Assembly: GCF_012427845.1 (NCBI RefSeq)
Contig: NZ_CP038498.1
Coordinates: 3,410,001-3,474,000 of the forward strand
Origin: Pectobacterium punjabense
Lineage (GTDB): Bacteria; Pseudomonadota; Gammaproteobacteria; Enterobacterales; Enterobacteriaceae
DNA length: 64,000 nucleotides
Direction: 5' to 3'
Of this stretch, positions 29,901 to 40,344 are shown one piece after another; the stretch's first letter is position 1; each line of letters starts with the position of its first letter. The notes beneath the pieces are model-generated. The model was given only the letters and a program-made list of their open reading frames with translations. It did no database searches and had not been told where the DNA came from. Position numbers and translations under genes: made by a program.

Positions 29901-32900
29901 CTGTAGCGCAGCGTATCACCGTCCACATCGGTCGCCACAATGGTGCCGCCAACCGGCGTATCTTCCCGGGTGGTGATCGACTGATCCGCGCTCACCGGCG
30001 CATCGTTCACCGGGGTGATCCCGATGCTCACCGTGCTGGTCGTCGTCCCGCCGTTGCCGTCCGATACCGTGACAATAAAGCGATCGTTGCCGTTGTAGTC
30101 CTGTGCCGGCGTATAGGTATATTGCCCGGTCGCCCCGTCCAGCGTCAGGGTACCGTGCTGCGGCTGCGTGCTCACGCTGTAACGCAGCGTATCACCGTCC
30201 ACATCGGTCGCCCGGATAGTGCCGCCGACCGGCGTATCTTCCCGGGTGGTGATCGACTGATCCGCGCTCACCGGCGCATCGTTCACCGGGGTGATCCCGA
30301 TGCTCACTGTGCTGGTCGTCGTCCCGCCGTTGCCGTCCGACACCGTGACGATAAAGCGATCGTTGCCGTTGTAGTCCTGCGCCGGCGTATAGGTGTATTG
30401 CCCGGTCGCCCCGTCCAGCGTCAGGGTGCCGTGCTGCGGCTGCGTGCTCACGCTGTAGCGCAGCGTATCGCCATCCACATCGGTCGCCCGGATAGTGCCG
30501 CCGACCGGCGTATCTTCCCGGGTGGTGATCGACTGATCCGCACTCACCGGCGCATCGTTCACCGGGGTGATCCCGATGCTCACCGTACTGGTGGTGGTCC
30601 CGCCGTTGCCGTCTGACACCGTGACGATAAAGCGGTCGTTGCCGTTGTAGTCCTGCGCCGGCGTATAGGTATATTGCCCGGTGGCGCCGTCCAACGTCAG
30701 GGTGCCGTGCTGCGGCTGCGTGCTCACGCTGTAACGCAGCGTATCACCGTCCACATCGGTCGCCCGGATAGTGCCGCCGACCGGCGTATCTTCCCGGGTG
30801 GTGATCGACTGATCCGCGCTCACCGGTGCATCGTTGACCGGGCGTACCCCAATGCTTACCGTGCTGGTCGTCGTCCCGCCGTTACCGTCTGACACCGTGA
30901 CCACAAAACGGTCATTGCCGTTAAAGTTGGTGCCCGGCGTATAGGTGTACGCCCCGGTGGTGCCATCCAGCGTCAGGGTGCCATTGGCCGGTGGGGTGCC
31001 GACCGTATAGCTCAGGGTGTCGCCATCCACATCGGTGGCCACAATGGTGCCGCTCACCGGCGTGTCTTCATCGGTGGCAATACTCTGGTCGGCCGTCACC
31101 GGTGCATCATTCACCGGCCGCACCCCGATACTCACCGTACTGGTGGTGGTCCCGCCGTTGCCGTCCGACACCGTGACAATAAAGCGATCGTTGCCGTTGT
31201 AGTCCTGCGCCGGCGTATAGGTGTATTGCCCGGTCGCCCCGTCCAGCGTCAGGGTACCGTGCTGCGGCTGCGTACTCACGCTGTAGCGCAGCGTATCACC
31301 GTCCACATCGGTCGCCCGGATAGTGCCGCCAACCGGCGTATCTTCCCGGGTGGTGATCGACTGATCCGCGCTCACCGGTGCATCGTTCACCGGGGTGATC
31401 CCGATGCTTACCGTGCTGGTCGTCGTCCCGCCGTTACCGTCTGACACCGTGACCACAAAACGGTCATTGCCGTTAAAGTTGGTGCCCGGCGTATAGGTGT
31501 ACGCCCCGGTGGTGCCATCCAGCGTCAGGGTGCCATTGGCCGGTGGGGTGCCGACCGTATAGCTCAGGGTGTCGCCATCCACATCGGTGGCCACAATGGT
31601 GCCGCTCACCGGCGTATCTTCATCCGTGGCTATCGACTGGTCCGCCGTCACCGGGGCGTCGTTGACCGGACGCACGCCGATACTCACGGTGCTGGTGGCG
31701 GTACCGCCGTTGCCGTCCGACACCGTGACAATAAAGCGATCGTTGCCGTTGTAGTCCTGTGCCGGCGTATAGGTGTACTGCCCGGTCGCCCCGTCCAGGG
31801 TCAGGGTACCGTGCTGCGGCTGCGTGCTCACGCTGTAGCGCAGCGTATCGCCGTCCACATCGGTCGCCCGGATGGTGCCGCCAACCGGCGTATCTTCCCG
31901 GGTGGTGATCGACTGATCCGCGCTCACCGGCGCATCGTTCACCGGGGTGATCCCGATGCTCACCGTGCTGGTCGTCGTCCCGCCGTTGCCGTCCGATACC
32001 GTGACAATAAAGCGATCGTTGCCGTTGTAGTCCTGTGCCGGCGTATAGGTATATTGCCCGGTCGCCCCGTCCAGCGTCAGGGTACCGTGCTGCGGCTGCG
32101 TGCTCACGCTGTAACGCAGCGTATCACCGTCCACATCGGTCGCCCGGATAGTGCCGCCGACCGGCGTATCTTCCCGGGTGGTGATCGACTGATCCGCGCT
32201 CACCGGCGCATCGTTCACCGGGGTGATCCCGATGCTCACTGTGCTGGTCGTCGTCCCGCCGTTGCCGTCCGACACCGTGACGATAAAGCGATCGTTGCCG
32301 TTGTAGTCCTGCGCCGGCGTATAGGTGTACGCCCCGGTGGTGCCATCCAGCGTCAGGGTGCCGTTGGCCGGTGGCGTACCGACCGTATAACTCAGGGTGT
32401 CGCCATCCACATCGGTGGCCACAATGGTGCCGCTCACCGGCGTGTCTTCATCGGTGGCAATACTCTGGTCGGCGGTCACCGGCGCATCGTTGACCGGACG
32501 AACCCCGATACTCACGGTGCTGGTGGTGGTGCCGCCGTTACCGTCCGACACCGTGACCACAAAACGGTCGTTACCGTTAAAGTTGGCTCCCGGCGTATAG
32601 GTGTACGCCCCGGTAGCACCATTGAGCGTCAGGGTGCCGTTGGCCGGTTGCGTGTTCACCGTATAGCTCAGGGTGTCGCCGTCGACATCGGTCGCCACAA
32701 TGGTGCCGCTCACCGGCGTATCTTCATCGGTGGCAATGCTCTGGTCCGCCGTCACCGGTGCGTCGTTGACCGGCCGCACCCCAATGCTTACCGTACTGGT
32801 CGTCGTCCCGCCGTTGCCGTCCGACACCGTAACAATAAAACGGTCATTGCCGTTAAAGTTGGCGCTCGGCGTATAGGTGTACGCCCCGGTGGTGCCATCC

Positions 32901-35900
32901 AGCGTCAGGGTGCCGTTAGCAGGTTGCGTGCTCACGCTGTAGCGCAGGGTATCGCCATCGACATCAGTCGCCACAATGGTGCCGCTCACCGGCGTATCTT
33001 CATCCGTGGCTATCGACTGGTCAGCGGTGACCGGTGCATCATTCACCGGGGTGATCCCGATGCTCACCGTACTGGTGGTCGTCCCGCCGTTGCCGTCCGA
33101 CACCGTGACGATAAAGCGATCGTTGCCGTTGTAGTCCTGCGCCGGCGTATAGGTATATTGCCCGGTCGCCCCGTCCAGCGTCAGGGTACCGTGCTGCGGT
33201 TGCGTGCTCACGCTGTAGCGCAGCGTATCGCCGTCCACATCAGTCGCCACAATGGTGCCGTTCACCGGCGTGTCTTCATCCGTGGCAATGCTCTGGTCAG
33301 CGGTGACCGGCGCATCGTTCACCGGGGTGATCCCGATGCTCACCGTGCTGGTCGTCGTCCCGCCGTTACCGTCCGATACCGTGACAATAAAGCGATCGTT
33401 GCCGTTGTAGTCCTGCGCCGGTGTATAGGTATATTGCCCGGTCGCCCCGTCCAGCGTCAGGGTGCCGTGCTGCGGCTGCGTGCTTACGCTGTAGCGCAGC
33501 GTATCGCCGTCGACATCGGTCGCCACAATGGTGCCGCTCACCGGCGTATCTTCATCCGTGGCTATCGACTGGTCCGCCGTCACCGGGGCGTCGTTGACCG
33601 GACGCACCCCGATGCTCACCGTACTGGTCGTCGTCCCGCCGTGGCCGTCCGATACCGTGACGATAAAACGGTCATTGCCGTTAAAGTTGGCGCTCGGCGT
33701 ATAGGTGTACGCCCCGGTAGTGCCATCCAGCGTCAGCGTGCCGTTGGCCGGTGGCGTACCGACCGTATAGCTCAGCGTATCGCCGTCCACATCGGTGGCC
33801 ACAATGGTGCCGCTCACCGGCGTGTCTTCATCGGTGGCAATACTCTGGTCGGCGGTCACCGGTGCATCGTTGACCGGGCGTACCCCGATGCTCACCGTAC
33901 TGGTCGTCGTCCCGCCGTTGCCGTCCGACACCATGACAATAAAGCGATCGTTGCCGTTGTAGTCCTGCGCCGGCGTATAGGTGTACTGCCCCGTCGCCCC
34001 GTCCAGGGTCAGGGTACCGTGCTGCGGCTGCGTGCTCACGCTGTAGCGCAGCGTATCACCGTCCACATCGGTCGCCCGGATGGTGCCGCCAACCGGCGTA
34101 TCTTCCCGGGTGGTGATCGACTGATCCGCGCTCACCGGTGCGTCGTTGACCGGCCGTACCCCAATGCTCACCGTACTGGTCGTCGTCCCGCCGTTGCCGT
34201 CCGACACCGTGACGATAAAACGGTCATTGCCGTTAAAGTTGGCGCCCGGCGTATAGGTGTACGCCCCGGTGGTGCCATCCAGCGTCAGGGTGCCGTTGGC
34301 CGGTGGCGTACCGACCGTATAACTCAGGGTGTCGCCATCCACATCGGTGGCCACAATGGTGCCGCTCACCGGCGTGTCTTCATCGGTGGCAATACTCTGG
34401 TCGGCGGTCACCGGCGCATCGTTGACCGGACGAACCCCGATACTCACGGTGCTGGTGGTGGTGCCGCCGTTACCGTCCGACACCGTGACCACAAAACGGT
34501 CGTTACCGTTAAAGTTGGCTCCCGGCGTATAGGTGTACGCCCCGGTAGCACCATTGAGCGTCAGGGTGCCGTTGGCCGGTTGCGTGTTCACCGTATAGCT
34601 CAGGGTGTCGCCGTCGACATCGGTCGCCACAATGGTGCCGCTCACCGGCGTATCTTCATCGGTGGCAATGCTCTGGTCCGCCGTCACCGGTGCGTCGTTG
34701 ACCGGCCGCACCCCAATGCTTACCGTACTGGTCGTCGTCCCGCCGTTGCCGTCCGACACCGTAACAATAAAACGGTCATTGCCGTTAAAGTTGGCGCTCG
34801 GCGTATAGGTGTACGCCCCGGTGGTGCCATCCAGCGTCAGGGTGCCGTTAGCAGGTTGCGTGCTCACGCTGTAGCGCAGGGTATCGCCATCGACATCAGT
34901 GGCCACAATGGTGCCGCTCACCGGCGTATCTTCATCCGTGGCTATCGACTGGTCCGCCGTCACCGGGGCGTCGTTGACCGGGCGTACCCCGATACTGACG
35001 GTGCTGGTGGTGGTGCCGCCGTTACCGTCCGACACCGTGACCACAAAACGGTCGTTACCGTTAAAGTTGGCTCCCGGCGTATAGGTGTACGCCCCGGTAG
35101 CACCATTGAGCGTCAGGGTGCCGTTGGCCGGTGGGGTGCCGACCGTATAACTCAGGGTGTCGCCGTCCACATCGGTGGCCACAATGGTGCCGCTCACCGG
35201 CGTGTCTTCATCGGTGGCAATACTCTGGTCGGCGGTCACCGGCGCATCGTTGACCGGACGAACCCCGATACTCACGGTGCTGGTGGTGGTGCCGCCGTTA
35301 CCGTCCGACACCGTGACCACAAAACGGTCGTTACCGTTAAAGTTGGCTCCCGGCGTATAGGTGTACGCCCCGGTGGTGCCATTGAGCGTCAGCGTGCCAT
35401 TGGCCGGTTGCGTACTCACGCTGTAGCGCAGCGTATCGCCATCCACATCGGTCGCCACAATCGTACCGCTCACCGGCGTATCTTCATCCGTGGCTATCGA
35501 CTGGTCCGCCGTGACCGGGGCGTCGTTGACCGGGCGTACCCCGATACTCACCGTACTGGTGGTGGTGCCGCCGTTACCGTCCGATACCGTGACAATAAAG
35601 CGGTCATTGCCGTTAAAGTTGGCGCCCGGCGTATAGGTGTAGGCGCCGGTAGCACCATCCAGCGTCAGGGTGCCGTTAGCAGGTTGCGTGTTCACCGTAT
35701 AGCTCAGGGTGTCGCCATCCACATCGGTGGCCACAATGGTGCCGCTCACCGGCGTGTCTTCATCGGTGGCAATACTCTGGTCGGCGGTCACCGGTGCATC
35801 GTTGACCGGACGCACACCAATGCTCACCGTACTGGTCGTCGTCCCGCCGTTGCCGTCCGACACCGTGACGATAAAACGGTCATTGCCGTTAAAGTTGGCG

Positions 35901-38011
35901 CCCGGCGTATAGGTGTACGCCCCGGTGGTGCCATCCAGCGTCAGGGTGCCGTTGGCCGGTGGCGTACCGACCGTATAACTCAGGGTGTCGCCATCCACAT
36001 CGGTGGCCACAATGGTGCCGCTCACCGGTGTATCTTCATCCGTGGCTATCGACTGGTCAGCGGTGACCGGTGCGTCGTTGACCGGGCGCACCCCGATACT
36101 CACCGTGCTGGTGGTGGTGCCGCCGTTGCCGTCCGACACCGTCACCACAAAGCGGTCATTGCCGTTAAAGTTGGCGCCCGGCGTGTAGGTGTACGCCCCG
36201 GTAGCACCATTGAGCGTCAGCGTACCGTTGGCCGGTGGGGTACCGACCGTATAACTCAGGGTGTCGCCATCCACATCGGTCGCCACAATGGTGCCGCTCA
36301 CCGGCGTATCTTCGTCCGTGGCAATACTCTGGTCAGCAGTCACTGGCGCGTCGTTGACCGGGCGTACCCCGATACTCACCGTGCTGGTGGTGGTGCCGCC
36401 GTTGCCGTCCGAGACCGTCACCACAAAGCGGTCATTGCCGTTAAAGTTGGCGCCCGGCGTGTAGGTGTATTGCCCGGTGGTGCCATTGAGCGTCAGCGTG
36501 CCGTTGGCCGGTGGGGTACCGACCGTATAACTCAGGGTGTCGCCATCCACATCGGTCGCCACAATGGTGCCGCTCACCGGCGTATCTTCATCCGTGGCTA
36601 TCGACTGGTCCGCCGTCACCGGTGCATCGTTGACCGGCCGCACCCCGATACTCACCGTACTGGTGGTGGTGCCGCCGTTGCCGTCCGAGACGGTGACGAC
36701 AAAACTGTCGTTGCCGTTAAAGTTGGCGCTCGGCGTATAGGTATATTGCCCGGTGCTGCCGTCCAGCGTCAGGGTGCCGTTAGCAGGTTGCGTGCTCACG
36801 CTGTAGCGCAGCGTGTCGCCGTCCACATCGGTGGCCACAATGGTGCCGCTCACCGGCGTATCTTCATCCGTGGCAATACTCTGATCCGCCGTCACCGGCG
36901 CGTCGTTGACCGGGCGCACGCCGATACTGACGGTGCTGGTGGTGGTGCCGCCGTTACCGTCCGACACCGTGACCACAAAGCGGTCGTTGCCGTTAAAGTT
37001 GGTGCCCGGCGTATAGGTGTACGCGCCAGTCGCACTGTTTAACGTCAGCGTGCCATTGGCCGGTGGCGTACCGACGGTATAACTCAGGGTGTCGCCATCC
37101 ACATCGGTGGCCACAATGGTGCCGCTCACCGGTGTATCTTCATCCGTGGCTATCGACTGGTCAGCGGTCACTGGCGCATCGTTGACCGGGCGCACCCCAA
37201 TGCTCACCGTACTGGTGGTGGTGCCGCCGTTGCCGTCCGACACCGTGACCACAAAACGGTCATTGCCGTTAAAGTCGGTGCCCGGCGTATAGGTATATTG
37301 TCCGGTGGTGCCATCCAGCGTCAGCGTACCGTTGGCCGGTGGGGTACCGACCGTATAACTCAGCGTATCGCCGTCGACGTCGGTCGCCACAATGGTGCCG
37401 CTCACCGGCGTATCTTCATCCGTGGCTATCGACTGATCGGCGGTGACCGGTGCGTCGTTGACCGGGCGTACCCCGATACTCACCGTGCTGGTGGTGGTGC
37501 CGCCGTTGCCGTCAGAGACGGTGACGACAAAGCGGTCATTGCCGTTAAAGTTGGTGCCCGGCGTATAGGTGTATTGCCCGGTGGTGCCATTGAGCGTCAG
37601 CGTGCCGTTGGCCGGTGGGGTACCGACCGTATAACTCAGGGTGTCGCCATCCACATCGGTCGCCACAATGGTGCCGCTCACCGGCGTATCTTCATCCGTG
37701 GCTATCGACTGGTCCGCCGTCACCGGTGCATCGTTGACCGGCCGCACCCCGATACTCACCGTACTGGTGGTGGTGCCGCCGTTGCCGTCCGAGACGGTGA
37801 CGACAAAACTGTCGTTGCCGTTAAAGTTGGCGCTCGGCGTATAGGTATATTGCCCGGTGCTGCCGTCCAGCGTCAGGGTGCCGTTAGCAGGTTGCGTGCT
37901 CACGCTGTAGCGCAGCGTGTCGCCGTCCACATCGGTGGCCACAATGGTGCCGCTCACCGGCGTATCTTCATCCGTGGCAATACTCTGATCCGCCGTGACC
38001 GGTGCACTATT
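26697..38011 (-). repeat. 41 tandem 276-bp (92-residue) units of the adhesin
   Basis: Forty units fill the long frame exactly (residues 175 to 3854), and a diverged 41st unit lies past the frameshift. Each starts N-D/S-APV and ends VSIGVRPV or VSIGITPV, and resembles tandem-95/cadherin-like VCBS domains. Two main variants occur: one with TADQSIATDEDTPVSG and SYTVGTPPANG, the other with [27 protein letters not shown] and [10 protein letters not shown]. The first dominates near the N terminus, the second near the C terminus, with many hybrids between. Exact long copies at offsets of 4 and 7 units show recent internal duplication. Confidence 0.97.
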
Positions 38012-38533
38012 ATCTTCCGCAGTGGTAGCAGCAGTGGCAGTAAGCAACGTAGATGAATCGACACCATCCAGAACAGATGAGGCTCTATCGGTAAACGATA
38101 TGCCCGCAGTATCATAACCAATCGGGGCAGTCACGACATCAGCCGTTAAATCCAGTACCACCGTTGAATTGAAATGCCCACCACCGCCATCACCCGCTTC
38201 GCCAGTGTCATCATTACCAGCGGCGGCCGCCTCTAGGACTTGCGTTGGGTCAGCGCCCTGAGCAATAGCATCTTGTATAGCTGCGACATCATTGGCGACA
38301 TCTACATTTTTCTGAGAAGATGCGCTGCTTACATCGCTCCAGTGGCTATCGCGTCCCAGATCCAGTGTCTTACCATCAGGTAATGTGATTGAAACCGCGC
38401 CGTTAGCACCGGTTATCACTTCTTCACCACTGTAAACGCGATCGCCAGCAACTAACAGTCTCTGACTCCCATCAAGCGCGACAACAAAAACTTGTCCAAT
38501 AACGAATTTAATAACACCAATCACACCGTTCAA
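26972..38533 (-). pseudogene. Giant LapA-type RTX adhesin, N-terminal part, ended by a frameshift
   Basis: This gene encodes the cell-surface adhesin of the Lap system. The 3,853-residue frame starts at a TTG after AAGGAGAAAGTATT. Residues 1-100 form a retention module (MNGVIGVIKFVIGQVFVVAL, with LPDGKTLDLG), which would hold the protein in the LapE pore, followed by the LapG cleavage motif AAAG at 103-106. A linker leads to 40 repeat units from residue 175. The frame then stops because a C is missing in an ACCCCGG context (26977-26979 read GGG where every sibling unit has GGGG). Restoring one base joins it to the C-terminal part, giving 4,497 residues over 25041-38533. As read, the product lacks the RTX and secretion region. 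A sequencing or assembly indel is a serious alternative. Confidence 0.9.
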
Positions 38534-38912
38534 AATACTTTCTCCTTGATATCTATAATTATTTTTATGATATTGCGATATTGCAGCTATAGATTTTGAC
38601 TATCATCCTGATAGGGTTGATTTGCTGTGTGTCGTCCTGACATTTTTTAAAAAAAACGCTACGATAATGCTGCCGTTATGCGTCAAACGCTTGACTCGAT
38701 GAGCGATATAATAAAAAATTCAGAATATTCTTTCCAGAACTTTACTCATTTAGGGTAAGTCTTATTTCTTTCTCTCAATACGCCCTTTGCGATAGAATTA
38801 ACGCACTGATATTAAAGAAATAAAAAAAATAAATTCGTTAAGCGTTTATATAACACTCAAACACTTTAATAGGAATAATCACAAATAAAGTTTTTGTGAA
38901 GGAAAACTGCTA
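38534..38912. other. Divergent promoter region between adhesin and secretion operon
   Basis: This 379-bp AT-rich gap must hold the promoters for the leftward adhesin gene and the rightward lapE-lapB-lapC genes. I see no clear -35/-10 pair or named operator. The leftward leader has a short inverted repeat (ATATCTATA / TATAGAT). Confidence 0.5.
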
Positions 38913-40265
38913 ATGATGCGTAGATACCGTTTTGTTTTATTACCCTTTATTGCCCTTTTTTCCACAGCGACGTATGCCGAGACGCTCCAGGATGCAATAA
39001 AAAGCTCGCTTTACACACACCCCGAAGTGAGTGCATCCATTAATAGCCGATTTTCCGCCGAACACGACTTACGTGCGGCAAAAGGCGGGTATCTTCCCTC
39101 CATTACGCTGAATGCTGGCGTTGGCCGTGAGGAAACCGATAGCCCCTCAACACGTGCTAGTGCCAATAAACGCACGGAGCTCAGTCGTCAGGAATCAAGC
39201 ATCGCTCTGAACCAGACGGTATTTGATGGTTTTGCTACCTCGAGTGAAGTTGGCAGACAGCGTGCCACCGTCAATTCACGCGCCTATAAAGTGTTGAATA
39301 CAAGTGAAGCGACGGCATTAGGCACCGTTCAGGTGTACCTCAACGTACTGCAACGCCAAGAATTCGTCCGCCTGGCAGAAGCCAATCTTGCAAGCCATGA
39401 GCGCATTTACGATCAAATAAGGCTGCGCAGCGAGCAAGGCGTTGGGAGATTGGCCGACCTTGATCAGGCGGAAGCCCGTTTAGCACAAGCACGCAACAAC
39501 GCGCTGACAGAAAAAACCAATCTGGACGATGCCAAAATCAACTACATGAGTATTGTCGGAAAAGTGCCTGAAAATTTGGTTATGCCCGATGCGTCCGCAA
39601 TAAAACTTCCCCCTTCTTTGGAGGAAGCACAACGCATCATGTTGGCAAATAGCCCGGCACTAAAATCCGCAGAATCGGATATTGAAGCCACGCAGCAGCA
39701 GTATGAAACATCAAAATCAACCTTTTATCCACGCCTCAACGTTGAACTCTCTCGTACAATGAATAATAACGTTGATGGGACGCGCGGCCAAAACAATGAG
39801 TGGCAAGCGATGCTGCGGATGCGCTACAACCTGTATGAAGGCGGCAGTAGCAAGGCCAGCATGGAATCTAAAGCCTATCAGGTAAAAGAAGCACAGGATG
39901 TTCGAAACAATGCTCTGCGGTTGTTGAATGAAGAACTGAAGCTCGCCTGGTCAGCGCTAAATAATTCACGTCAACAGGTTCCGATTGCCGCCGAATACGC
40001 CGATCGCAGTATGAAAGTACGTACCGCCTATCAGAAGCAATTTGGTCTGGGAGAAAGAACGTTATTGGACTTGCTGGATAGTGAAAACGAACTGTTCACC
40101 GCACAAAGACGCCTGGTCGAGGTTCGCTTCATCGCCCTTTATACCGAATACCGGATCACATCGCGTATGGGAGAGTTATTGAATCGTTTAGCGATCCCAA
40201 CGCCTGATGCAGGTGTCAGTTTGACAAACGTGACAACCCAAGCAGAGTTGCCAAGCCTTAATTAA
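38913..40265 (+). CDS. lapE: TolC-family outer-membrane channel of the Lap type I secretion system
   Basis: This 450-residue outer-membrane factor forms the exit duct for the adhesin. A signal peptide ends TYAE (MMRRYRFVLLPFIALFSTATYA). Two repeated helix-rich halves of the OEP family follow, with typical segments FDGFATSSEVGRQRA and YNLYEGGSSKASMESKAYQ. In Lap systems the adhesin retention module stays plugged in this pore until LapG cuts it. The gene heads the secretion group, 79 bp before lapB, with start ATG after AAGGAAAACTGCTA. Confidence 0.9.
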   Translation: MMRRYRFVLLPFIALFSTATYAETLQDAIKSSLYTHPEVSASINSRFSAEHDLRAAKGGYLPSITLNAGVGREETDSPSTRASANKRTELSRQESSIALNQTVFDGFATSSEVGRQRATVNSRAYKVLNTSEATALGTVQVYLNVLQRQEFVRLAEANLASHERIYDQIRLRSEQGVGRLADLDQAEARLAQARNNALTEKTNLDDAKINYMSIVGKVPENLVMPDASAIKLPPSLEEAQRIMLANSPALKSAESDIEATQQQYETSKSTFYPRLNVELSRTMNNNVDGTRGQNNEWQAMLRMRYNLYEGGSSKASMESKAYQVKEAQDVRNNALRLLNEELKLAWSALNNSRQQVPIAAEYADRSMKVRTAYQKQFGLGERTLLDLLDSENELFTAQRRLVEVRFIALYTEYRITSRMGELLNRLAIPTPDAGVSLTNVTTQAELPSLN

Positions 40266-40344
40266 TATATTTCATTAGTCAGCCAGCAATAAATTATGGT
40301 TTATATGCGAGGGAATTACGTTGTGTAAGGGAACGTTCAGTTAA

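Noticed and set aside
31811..37042. A 1,743-codon open frame on the + strand, antisense to the adhesin repeats, with shorter ones at 27086-28132, 28190-29590, 29846-30616 and 37298-38056
   Set aside because: It arises because each 276-bp unit lacks stops in that antisense frame. The product is a monotonous Arg/His/Gly-rich repeat without ribosome binding site or family, and the sense strand encodes a clear adhesin.
26697..38011. CRISPR-like or satellite array
   Set aside because: There are no short direct repeats with unique spacers; the 276-bp units are in-frame protein repeats.
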